A DNA stretch of 64,000 nucleotides from Rusavskia elegans (Eukaryota; Ascomycota; Lecanoromycetes; Teloschistales; Teloschistaceae): the NCBI GenBank assembly GCA_011316305.1, contig SAUG01000145.1:62001-126000 (forward strand), given 5' to 3'. Both the position numbers and the translations under genes were made by a program. This document shows, piece by piece, positions 46,918 to 57,164 of this stretch. Numbering within the stretch: position 1 is the stretch's first letter; each line of letters starts with the position of its first letter. The notes under the pieces are model-generated. The model saw only the letters and a list, made by a program, of their open reading frames with translations. It was not told the DNA's origin and did no database searches.

Positions 46918-49294
46918 CTGGATAGGAGAAGCTTCTTGCAGATGTATCACGAACCCAATACTCCCCTCGTTTGTGGAATACTATCAGGGTTAACAATGGT
47001 GGAATCGGCTCGGCTGGTGCAGAAAGTTCTCTCGACGGGCTTGGTTGGAGCATAGGCGGCCCGTTCGACTTGGGGTCCCGTTCTTGAACTGGATTCTCCT
47101 TTGAAAGAGCGCGGTTTCACGAAAGATGGCCGACCCGGTCGGTTTCCAGTTCGAAAACGCCAGTAATTGTAGTAGCTCTGCTGTGCTGTAGAGCCCTCCG
47201 AGGTGGTGAGATCAGCACATGCAAGTTGGTTGTATGTTGAGTGAGTGGTGAATAGTCGAAATGGGAGGCCAACCAGGGATCTTCTGACACCTCGTCTGTA
47301 GCGACTGCGATACACGGAGGTTTCTCGGGGCAAGGGCAGGTGAGAGGACTTGATGGACAGCAGATATGGTGATACTGGCTTTAGTGTGAAGTCAACACGC
47401 AGATGTAGCTGTGCTCGTTCCTGTTCCCAAGCCGTTCCGTTAGTGGTGAGGTGCGATGTTCGATCCTGTTTAGGACTAGCTCGAGTTGCTAATAAATTTC
47501 TCCGTTAGCTCTTGTTCTACAACTTCTTTTCTTGTTGAACAAATATAACATAGCGCCAATCTCACAAATCAGCCGAGTCATATCGATCCATGCAAAAGTT
47601 GAATTTCAAAGCAAACCCAGAGGAAGGTGGCAGATTGCGTGAAAGGATCGATAATATGATTTTCTAGGATTTGAGATTATTCACAGCCCATTTATTATTT
47701 CTCTACACGCATGCAAGGACCCCATACAGCTTCATCACAATCCCGACCGACTGTCCTCGCCCGCCGAACCCTACTTGTGTACTCAAATCCCCACTCCTTG
47801 AAATATGTCAATGAGATCGCCTCCCGAATAAGAAATTCAGAGGTCAAAGACTATGTCGATGAGAGTTTGGACAATTCTGCCATCCTCGATCGCTTTTCTC
47901 ATCCGGGCTGAGCTTCAATCCATGCATGTTCCACTGCATACGTCCGCATCGGTTATCTGAAGGCCATATGAATATCACTGCCATCATCAAAAGTAGCTTG
48001 TCCTATCCCACAGGCACCCACTTTTGCAGCAGCGAAGTGTCTCGCGCCGTTACGTTTGAGTCTGTGTTGCATTCGGGATGCAAAGAGCCATCTGCTAGGA
48101 TGCTCTATGGCTGGCTTTGTCCAGAAGTCCTCTGTTGCGAAGGGCTTGTTGCTTCCACGTTGGCAGTAGTCGACAACTGGAAGGCTGGCGATCACCCCTG
48201 CTGTTCGTAGCATTGAGACTCCATCAAATTACATTGCCGTGTATTACAACCTAGCAAAGGTATCGAGGTAGCGACTCCGCAGCGTGTGGCATGGCTTGTC
48301 GTTCATGTTTCCAGCATACCGGCCGTACGCTAGGAAAACACGTTGAAAAGTTGACGATTACTTTATCCCCGGGAGCCGACCCGTCGTGGCTGGGGAATCG
48401 ATTCAGATCATGCAACTCCATGCTACTTAGGTGGCAAGAGTAAGATGATGAAAGATAGATGTGCAAGTCGCCTCGTTGGTCGGAGAGCTGTTGCAAGGTC
48501 ATCTCGCAGTTAACAGACAGAATGGCTGCGTGCGCAGGCTCGTTTGTGGTGGGTACGATGTGGCGCTTAAGGGTTGTTATAACGTTGTCTGAGCGTTCTA
48601 TATCGCTTCAAGTAATACCTGGAACCCTGCTGTCAGGTGCTGGCAACGGAACGCCTCTGAAAGTGGCATTCTTACAGCGCTTCGATTTCTTTGCCAACGA
48701 AGGTCAGTCAGGTGTATTGTCGTGTAGGAAGTGCAAATTGAAATACCTTTTTTCACGTACTCTGCCTTTGCAATACCTTTCTTGATGTCATTTTCGTCTA
48801 TAAGATCCTTCTGGCTGGCAAAAGCCCCGTGCAAGCGAGTCTGAAAATAGCGATAGCCCAGAGGGTATGCTCGACCAAGGTGTAACAGCTCTGAGAGACC
48901 TTAGCTCTAGTGCCAAGTCGCTTTCTATAGGGGAGAGAGGTGTAGCTCACCTTTGTAAATATGGATTACTTGCTGCCGAAGGTCCGGACGAAGGACCATC
49001 CTTTCTTGTTTAGACTGCAAGGTATGTACTAGATGTAATGTGATTGACATCGCTAGTCGTCGCCGAGTTCTCTATGAGACCACAGCCGTGATGGGTCTCT
49101 AGTTTTTCTGTATGTCACGTGGATATGATGTAGTTACTCCGTAGTCAACTTATGTACACCGGGCCTCGGCACCGGCCTTCGCCAGAACTCAACGAAAACC
49201 TCCTGGGTGTAAAACAATAGAAGAGAACCTCTAGAAGTCTACTGATGAGACAAATAGACGATCGATCTCGTCGATGATTGACGGGATAAGGGCA
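46918..49294. other. divergent intergenic region (CCR4/hydrolase)
   Basis: 2.38 kb. It includes the CCR4 5' leader, where a 128-codon minus-strand frame (46947-47333) ends 30 bases before the CCR4 start and could act as an upstream ORF. Other frames have no similarity. No repeats or RNA genes seen. Confidence 0.5.
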
Positions 49295-50437
49295 ATGTCG
49301 ATGCCGCCGGTCGAAGAGGGTACACATACATGTCCGGATGGCACAGCTTTATACACCAAAACGTGGAAGGTAATGCGCCTTTATCTTCCACTTTCTCTGG
49401 TCTGATTCGTCCAATGAGCAGCCCTCCTCCTCGGCTTTGGCGAAGATCGTCTTTGTCCATGGCTTCAGTGATCACTGTAATGCATACTATGATCTTTTCC
49501 TCAATTTGGCACTCGCACGAATCGAAGTCCATGCCTTCGATCAGCGGGGCTGGGGTCGCTCTGTCAAGACTGTCTCTGAGAGAGGCCTCACTGGACCAAC
49601 GTCTCAAGTACTTGACGACATCACCTCGATCCTAAAATCGCAACTCCCGACCAGCATTCCTTTGTTCCTCATGGGTCATTCGATGGGTGGTGCTGAAGTC
49701 CTTGTAAGTTCCTTCACTCGTGGCTCAAGATATCCCCACGTGTTTGTTATGGATGCACTTCATAACAGTAAGCAATAATATGTTGATGGCTGTTGATAAG
49801 TTTGTGTCATCAGCACTGGGCAGCAACGGGTCCCGCAGAAATTAGAGCGCAGGTCATGGGTTATATCTGCGAGAGCCCGCTCGTCGCAATCCACGAAGAC
49901 ACGCAACCTAGTAAAATCGTTGTAGTTCTCGGTCGACTGGCAGCAAAGGTTGTCCCTAGACGACAGCTGGTCCAGAAAATTGATTCTACCTATCTCTCAC
50001 GCGACAAGTCAGTATGCACGGATTTCGAGAATGACGAGCTATGCCATGATACAGGTACTTTAGAAGGCCTTGCTGGTATGCTGCAACGCGCAGAAGATCT
50101 TGACAGCGGACGAGTGTCCTTCAACGACCCCGAATCGTGCAAGTTATGGGTTGGTCACGGCACAGAGGACCGGGTGACTAGCTTCAAGGCCACAGAAAGA
50201 TTCATGAAGGGGCTGAATATCAAGGATAAAACATTTCGTATCTATGTTGGGCATTACCATAAGCGTATGTCTGGATCTGGAACTTCACGGCCATGTTGTT
50301 GACTATTCTCAGTACATGCCGAACCCGGGGAAGATAAAGTGGCATTCGCACGGGACGTAGCAGACTGGGTACTCACTAGATCAGGTTCTTCAGAAACCGC
50401 GAGCATGGAATCAAGAGAGGTCAAGAGTAGATTGTAG
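49295..50437 (+). CDS. monoglyceride-lipase-like serine hydrolase
   Basis: Alpha/beta hydrolase of the monoacylglycerol lipase (Yju3/MGL) type, likely acting on lipid-droplet or membrane glycerides. Exons are 49295-49369, 49422-49703, 49814-50264 and 50313-50437; introns of 52, 110 and 48 bp; 310 aa. The N-terminus EEGTHTCPDGTALYTKTWKP is typical of the family. The oxyanion region is KIVFVHGFSDHCNAYYDLF, DQRGWGRS precedes the nucleophile motif FLMGHSMGGAEVL, and the acid and base lie in VGHGTEDRVTSFKATERFM and YVGHYHKLHAEPGEDKVAF. The exact acceptor of the first intron could be three bases earlier. It ends 53 bp from the convergent TRM61 stop. Confidence 0.9.
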
Positions 50438-50490
50438 GCCCACATTGATCTTCAGAATTCTAAGCCGGTCGATGAACTGGTGCCCAGCTA

Positions 50491-51871
50491 TCAATCGTCC
50501 TGACGGGTCCTATTCCTACTCCAAAGTCCGATGAAACCACCGCCACTTAGTCTGGCCCCAACTTTTGGCCTACAGACAATCTCAAAGCTTTGTTGATCGT
50601 GTGGCGCCTCTTCTTCACCGGCATCGAGGCAAGAAGCTTGTTCCCCATCCTTGACAGTTTGGTCAGTATCAGCACGTCTGGCAAACGTTATATTCTCATC
50701 AACTTCCTTGACCGGAGCCCTCGGTTTGACGAAACGAACGTCCCAAATGCGCCCGCCTGTCATTGTAGGACCAACCTCAACGACTCTCTCAAGCTGCAGT
50801 GGAAGTCTTTTTGATTTGATACACTGAACCGCGGAATTGATTTGGGTGATGCTTGGATTGAAAACCAGAAGCTTTCCGTCCACATGCAACGCAGACGCTG
50901 CTGTCTCCACATGGTTATGAGACGATGGGAGATCGAGGAGTACATGAGACAAGAAGGGTCTCGGGCCCCGAGCGTGCATCTGCTGCTTAATCCATTCTGA
51001 AACATTGCCGACGTGGAAGTTCACGTTACGCAGGTACATGCCTCTGCGAAAACCGCCGACTATCTTGGCAGCATACTGGGAGTACTTCGAAGACACATCG
51101 ACAGTATGGACGACTGCCCGAGGGATAGCTTGAAGGGACTGGTCGACGTAAGAAGCTGGCGTGTGCTCAGCAAACAGACGCGAAAAGCTGCCGACTGCAA
51201 GCGATCTAGCATATTGCCAAAATTCCCACGGCGATCTGGGGTAACTTGCTGCCAGAGGGATGCCTACATCTGCTGCATGAACTGCCCTAGCCAAGTGGAG
51301 GGTCAGCGATCCATGGCCAGTGCCTGCCTCGAGGATTTCCATTGGCGAGATGGTACCAGAAGTGGGTTCTAAACCACCCGGGTGCAGGTCAAGCAACGAC
51401 GCTATCAAATTGGCATCTGCGGGATAAATCTACAAGCTTCTACGATCAGCAAGCTTCAGGAGGCAGAGGCGATGCGGTCCTCACGGGGGTCACAAGACGA
51501 GGAGTCATCACAATATACTCGTCAAGAGTTGGGGCATGTACGCGCAGCTCCTTGCCTTTGCTACTAACGACCACATCTCGGATTGTGTTTCCAATGATAT
51601 GCTTATGATCGATATTCCCCAACCTTGTAGTTGTCCTTGTCTGAATGTCCAGAGGCGATGTCAATCCAATTGTTTCACCTTTGTGACGAAGGATCACACA
51701 GTCACCATCTGCCATTCTGTCAACGAAAGTCATAATATCTTCGCCAATGTCCGTACCTTGCATAATGGTTCCGCATTGGGTAGAATAGCGTGGACCTCTT
51801 AGGGAGAGGCTCTTTGTCGATAGTAAAACTTGGTGGTTCTTGGTGAATAGCCATTGACGCGAGCTTGCCAT
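50491..51871 (-). CDS. TRM61: tRNA (adenine58-N1)-methyltransferase catalytic subunit, Trm61 type
   Basis: SAM-dependent enzyme that makes m1A58 in tRNA, normally as a Trm6/Trm61 heterotetramer. Exons are 51485-51871 and 50491-51429 around a 55-bp intron; 441 aa. The N-terminal beta domain has GDCVILRHKGETIGLTSPLD. The intron joins MTPRLVTP to IYPADANLIASLLDLHPGG. The SAM site is MEILEAGTGHGSLTLHLARA; further matches are HVLLDLPSSHNHVETAASAL, LLVFNPSITQINSAVQCIKS and TMTGGRIWDVRFVKPRA. The C-terminus FEIVCRPKVGARLSGGGFIG is typical. The N-terminal 33 residues (MASSRQWLFTKNHQVLLSTK) are basic and lack acids, like a mitochondrial presequence. It could therefore be a mitochondrial or dual-targeted form. 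Confidence 0.9.
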
Positions 51872-51918
51872 CGCAAGACGACAAAAACCTGCCCCTGCCG
51901 CTTTAGCGCGCGAGCTGG

Positions 51919-52749
51919 GTGAGCAGGGATGATTTGGATGATTTGCTGTCAGACTTACACGACACCGAGACGAATGATCCACAGGCGTGTCTGCACCATG
52001 GAAAGGCGCTCCGCAGCATTCGACAAAGGGTTGCCCATGAAACGGGCAAAAAAGAGATCAGACTTGCAATCGCCTATAACGAAATCGGTATTGGTTGGAT
52101 AATGGTCAAGGAGTATGACAGAGCAATAGAAGCCTGGAACAATGCGCTCTCTGTTTACGAACAGTTGACAGATAATAATGCCGGCTACACGCGCGCTCTT
52201 CCACTCGTCAATATCGGCCTCGCGAATTGGCTGCTCGGGGATCTGGATCTGGCTTCTTCCCCCTGTCGCCAACTGAATAAAGTAACTTGGCTGACTGTGG
52301 CCAAGGACCGGGCGTTTCCTACATGCATTAGGCAACGTTCGTGCTTCGCAGGGTCGATATGACGAGAGTGAGACACTTCACAAAAGAGCGCTTGCGCAAT
52401 AAGGTATCAGTCAACGATTGGAAGTAACCATCATCGGACCGCAGACGTTTGCCACAAAGTCGCTCAGCACTGCATGCGTCATGGTAATTTCAAGCACGCG
52501 CTGGAGTTGGTAGAACAGGCATTGCTCGTCTGGAATGCAGATCGCAACGTGTATCTTCCCGAAATCGCTCGCACTACCTTCCTGAAAGCTAAAATACTGT
52601 TTCGAATGGGCGAAGACCGTGCGGTATCTACATCGCTATTTAAGCAAGCGGCATCCAGTTGGAGGTCGATCACGGCCTCGAAAGAAATAGACTACGAGAA
52701 TCTCTCGGAGGAGCACTTTGATGACTCGGTAACTTTCTGGTCCAAATGA
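51919..52749 (+). pseudogene. decayed tetratricopeptide-repeat (TPR) gene
   Basis: The coding match changes frame at least twice. Segment 1 (51919-about 52260) reads ETNDPQACLHHGKALRSIRQ then IRLAIAYNEIGIGWIMVKEY and AIEAWNNALSVYEQL. Segment 2 (about 52304-52399) reads RTGRFLHALGNVRASQGRYD and ESETLHKRALAQ, then stops (TAA at 52400). Segment 3 (52405-52749) reads HHRTADVCHKVAQHCMRHGN, then EIARTTFLKAKILFRMGEDR, and ends VTFWSK. Together these match one fungal TPR family in order, but the frame breaks, a five-base excess at 52400-52404 and a lost stretch near 52260-52303 destroy it. There is no in-frame ATG at the front and a TAG lies just upstream. It starts within 50 bp of the TRM61 start. 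Confidence 0.75.
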
Positions 52750-52873
52750 TGGTGCCAGTGAGGGCAATTCCGCGTTGTGAAGAGGTGATCTCTCCTTTCG
52801 TAGCAGAGTTGTAATAACAGAATTGTTCAATCTACTGGAGTAGCCAAACAATGGAGCAGTTGACTAGTTGGCC

Positions 52874-54246
52874 TCATTCAAACATGCTTGATCCAGTACT
52901 AACAACTGTTGGCCTTTTTGAGGTCTCGAGGCAATTCTGAATGATATCGATCAAATCAAGATCTGAGCCCGGAAGACCGACAACATCAACAGAGACCGGT
53001 AAAAACTCCTTCCGCCCACTGACTCTCGAGTCATATCCATAATCTCCTATAGGAACGACAACGTCTGGGGCACCTAGGATTGGTGACAAGATCAAGGGAT
53101 CGAAACCTGTCGGTCGTGCTACAGGAGCTGGATGTACATCTCGATAATTGACGTCCACGTTGGAGATTGGCATAATCAAGAATGCCTCACTTTCATCCTG
53201 CTTCATGGCGAAGTGTAAGAACCAGTGTTTGTAAACCTCCAAGCGATGCATGCCTTCATCTCGCTGAGCCCGGGTTACAGACTTACCCAACCCCCATTTC
53301 CATTTGATGAAAGGGATAACGTAAGGCCTTTTCCGATATCGCTCTTCGTACGTAGTCCGGAATTCAAATGTGCTGTTGTAGTAATAATCATGGAAATTCG
53401 TGTTGACATAAGTATCGCCGAGATAGTCTTGGACACTCTGTCCACCGGCCACATCAGGCCGAGTCTCTTCCCACAGAGATGCTATAGAGAATTTGCGGAC
53501 ATGTGCGCCAAGAACGTCGGCAAGATCGGCAAGAAAGGCATCGATCAGCTGCGTTTGGAGTGTATTCTCCAGTGGGAAATAGTCAAGGGGATAGACAATG
53601 AGAGGAGCCTTGTGAGACGCAGTACGAGTAAGAGAGCTTTCCTGATTGCGCCAAGTAGATAAGACACGCTTGAGGATTTTCACATCTCTTGCAAACAAGG
53701 TGTGAACACAGGCACAATACCGGCTAGAGATGCTGCGTCGTAGCTAGGCCGCATTTGAAAGACACCGTTCACAAGGGCCGGTCTTCGAGCACTGCCCGTC
53801 GTATCTGTTCCAATTGCAAAGTCAAGCCAGTCATAAGCAGCCACCGCCGCTGCACTGCCACTGCTACTTCCAGCCGGAGATTGATAACCGTCACCCCGAG
53901 GATTGAACGGAGCAGGATAATCAACAGCCTCTGTCGCCTCTTCTTTTCCAATCATTGAACTAAGCTTTGTCATACCAACAATGCGAGCCCCTGCATCCAA
54001 AGTGTTCTGTACGATCGTGGCAGTCTTTTCCGCTGTTGAACTCATGTCGAGATAGACAGCATTGCAGAGTGATGTCTTCGATCCTCGAAGGCGGTACACG
54101 TCTTTGACTGCAAACCTAAGACCCTGCAACGGCTGGCTGTCCGTGAACGGTGTTCGTGCTGGAACGGCAATGCCCAGAGTCTGGTAGCGGCTACCGAGTA
54201 GGTTCACGGTTTGAAAACCAGCACTAAAGTCATTACAGATGGCCAT
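52874..54246 (-). pseudogene. amidase-signature enzyme with a frameshift and small deletion
   Basis: Amidase-signature serine hydrolase. The upstream part (from the ATG at 54246) has LQGLRFAVKDVYRLRGSKTS with the catalytic Lys, GYQSPAGSSSGSAAAVAAYD with the cis-Ser, and WLDFAIGTDTTGSARRPALV with the nucleophile Ser. The downstream part (from about 53697) reads LFARDVKILKRVLSTWRNQE, then AFLIMPISNVDVNYRDVHPA and FDPLILSPILGAPDVVVPIG to its end. At about 53697-53710 the first frame runs into VFTPCLQEM and a stop, while the second frame takes over without an intron signal. About five or six residues usual for this junction are missing, so a deletion with frame change is likely. The N-terminal domain usual in relatives is absent or decayed (fragments near 54338-54559). 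A sequencing error cannot be excluded. Confidence 0.65.
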
Positions 54247-55279
54247 TGTTCAATACAATTGCGGGCGATTTGAGACTCACCCTGGCTGTGTTAGGCCATG
54301 TGGCGCAAGGGCGGTCATGAAGCTTCCCGCGTTATCATCATATATGCGCAGAACCTGCCATATCGCACCATTGTGATACAAGTGAGGGCCGTGCGCAATG
54401 TCTCGCTCGATCTTTTGCTAACGAGAAAACATCGTCCACCTGTTTCGCTGTTGTAAAGCTTCCTGAGCTTCCTTTTGAAATTCGACCTCGAAGGCAGTAG
54501 CCCCTGTGAAGGAGGCCATCTGTGAAGGACGATTCGGGTAGAGAGTCATTTTCTAGCATGACTCGTAAAACCGAATGTAGCCATGACTTGCTGATAAACT
54601 TGCCGGGCTGTAGCGTCAGAACAGTGAAGAAAGTAGTCGTTGGATGAATGTTGGAGTTGGCGAACTAGCAAATATTTAGCTTTGGCCTTGTTACACTTTG
54701 TCAATGAGAACCTCTTGTGAATGCAACGCAAGATATCAGTGATCATTGAGCTCGAAACATAGATGCTGCCCACTGGGGCTAAACTGGGGCTCTTGCGTAA
54801 GACTGGAAGGGAATGCTAAGGTACGCATTGTAAAGCCTGCCAAACGACGCTTGTTAGCCTCATCTTGAAGACGCTACAAGAGGAAGGCTCCAGCGCTTCA
54901 AATCGAGGATAGGTGAAGTTATAGATGCAATATCAGTGCCTTGAGGTGGCATTGTCATTAATTTTTTGCCTAGAACTCGGAGCTGTGGCGGTCTCTCCGT
55001 TTGCTTCCTCATACAGGCTCAACAGGGTCCAGTGAAGATCGGACGGGATGGCACCTTCCACAAGTATTCTCCATCATTGTTAGTCGTTCGAGATAAGCGC
55101 GCGCCAAGCCCTTATCGAGTACGCGCTATCTCCTTGTCCAACAGTGGAACCTCGGTCTTTGTGGTACTTCGGAATCATGGCAGGCTCCTTTCTGTTATAT
55201 ACCTACATCATCTGGATTTGAATCTGTCGAGCCTCAAAGGTGGGGCAAGACTAATTTACTTCATTTTTGGGACTACACA
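54247..55279. other. divergent region between amidase relic and CSN1
   Basis: 1.03 kb. A minus-strand frame at 54338-54559 (with KQVDDVFSLAKDRA) may be the decayed N-terminal part of the amidase. The rest has no recognisable content. Confidence 0.45.
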
Positions 55280-56833
55280 ATGACCATAGGTAATGATTCT
55301 GCCTATTTCATCAAGGCGCGGCAGGCGGGGCGCCCTGTTGTCAAAGATCTCCCCAAATTCGACCTCGACCAATATATCGCCAACTATAGAGGTACCATGC
55401 TTTCTGATCCGCAGTGTGTATGGTTATTCACAGTCGCCAGGGAAAACGCGATTTGACAGACTCCTGCTCATTGGCACCACTGCACCTCTGCTGGCCCCTG
55501 AAGCCTTGAGGGCTGCTGTGACGGAAGCTAAGCAAGGAAGAGATGTTGGCCGATATGATGCCGTCGTAGCTGCTATTCGTGAAATACTCCCCGGGGACAT
55601 TAACGCTGTACCCGATTCGGCTTGGATAGATAGGACAAACAAACAGGTCAAGGCTGAGAGCGACCGGCTGGAAACAGAGTTGAAAGGCTACAAAAACAAT
55701 TTGATCAAAGAGAGTATACGCGTATGCATGTCAGATCAGACTCAAGATCCCTTGCACTGACGTTCGATCCTCAGATGGGCTACGACGACCTTGGCCAGCA
55801 CTTTCACCGCACCGGTGATCTTATAAATTCTGTTAAAGCATACGGCCGGATGCGTGACTTTTGCACCACGGCTTCCCACGTCGTCATCATGAGTCTCCGC
55901 CTCATCAACGTCTCTATCGACCAAGGCAATTGGCTAGCGGTCCAGACCAATGTGCAGAAACTCCGATCACCCGGTCAGTTATCTACCGAGGCTCAACAAA
56001 CGGCGGCAAAGCTCTCTGCTGCCATGGGCCTTGCTTTGCTCGCGTCCGGTAATTTTAGGGAAGCTGCTCAAGAATTCGTCGAGACGGATCCGCGTATGGC
56101 GCAAGCTAGACTCGATGATCCCTCCGATGCAGAAGCCTTCAACGAGGTCATGACGCCTAATGACATCGCCGTCTACGGTGGACTTTGCGCTCTAGCGTCA
56201 ATGGACCGCAACGAGCTCCAGAAGCATGTCCTTGAGAATGGCAAGTTTCGCACTTACCTAGAGCTAGAGCCCCACATCCGACGCGCCATCACCTTCTTCG
56301 TCTCTTCCAAATATTCTGCTTGTCTCTCCATCCTCGAATCTTACCGATCGGACTATCTTCTCGACATACATCTCCAGCGGCACCTTGGCGAATTGTACTT
56401 CCAAATCCGTAGCAAGGCAATCCAGCAGTACTTTATCCCTTTCTCGCGTGTCACTTTCGCTGCACTGGCTTCGGCTTTTGATACAGACGAGCACACAATC
56501 GAACAGGAGCTCACAAGCATGATCAAGCGAAAGCATCTGGACGCTCGCATCGATCTCGTTGACCGCGTGCTCCTGTCCAGAACGGCCAATGCGAGAAGCA
56601 ATGTGCACGAGAACGCATTGAAAATGGCAAAAGACTATGAGCGTACGGCACATCTCCGGATACTGAGAATAGAAATGCTGAACGCAGGACTTGAGGTGAC
56701 CGACAAAGGGAAACCTGGGGCGAACACAACGCTCGAGAACGTCGGGTTAGATCCATTTCATGGGGGTGCCTCAGCCGGTAATTGGATTAGCGAAGGAATT
56801 GGGCGATCGTTGAGAAGCGGGCTGCGAGATTAG
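55280..56833 (+). CDS. csnA: COP9 signalosome subunit 1
   Basis: PCI-domain scaffold of the COP9 signalosome, which removes Nedd8 from cullins; in Aspergillus csnA is needed for development. Exons are 55280-55391, 55441-55721 and 55775-56833; introns of 49 and 53 bp; 483 aa. Conserved segments: PKFDLDQYIANYRGKTRFDR, ELKGYKNNLIKESIRMGYDD, LGQHFHRTGDLINSVKAYGR, then NDIAVYGGLCALASMDRNEL and EPHIRRAITFFVSSKYSACL. The PCI part has QRHLGELYFQIRSKAIQQYF and IPFSRVTFAALASAF. The Cys-poor C-terminus ends SLRSGLRD. The N-terminal 20 residues are not conserved, so the start could be in another upstream exon. Confidence 0.93.
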
Positions 56834-57164
56834 ACAGCTCTTCTACGTCCATGTCGGCATTTTAGCAGCATAGCGAGGGGTGGGTCTGTGATCAAAGAGG
56901 TCAGGAGTATTGATGAAAGGCGCTACATCGGAGGGCATGCGTCTCTCAATGGGCGCAAAATTACGGCTTATCGACATACGAGCTCATACAGGTGCATACA
57001 AATGCAGCACGCCGATGTGAAAACACGATGCTCTTAATTTGCTTGCATATTTCAGCAAGGTCTATTCGGATCAGCGCTGTCTGGTGGCGCAGAAAAGGTC
57101 TGCGTTTGAGTATGTCCGTCGACACAGAGCTACTCTATATTTCCAAGTTCGATATGCGCTGGCA
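56834..57164. other. convergent intergenic region
   Basis: 3' flanks of CSN1 and the G6PD gene; no feature seen. Confidence 0.6.

Noticed and set aside
47711..48210. Short plus-strand frames of 66 and 94 codons
   Set aside because: No start context, similarity or splicing logic; treated as chance frames in the CCR4 upstream region.
54546..54773. A 75-codon minus-strand frame
   Set aside because: No recognisable similarity and too short to support as a gene, although it lies near the decayed amidase.
54966..55283. A 105-codon plus-strand frame before CSN1
   Set aside because: It overlaps the CSN1 start in another frame and has no similarity; probably leader sequence.
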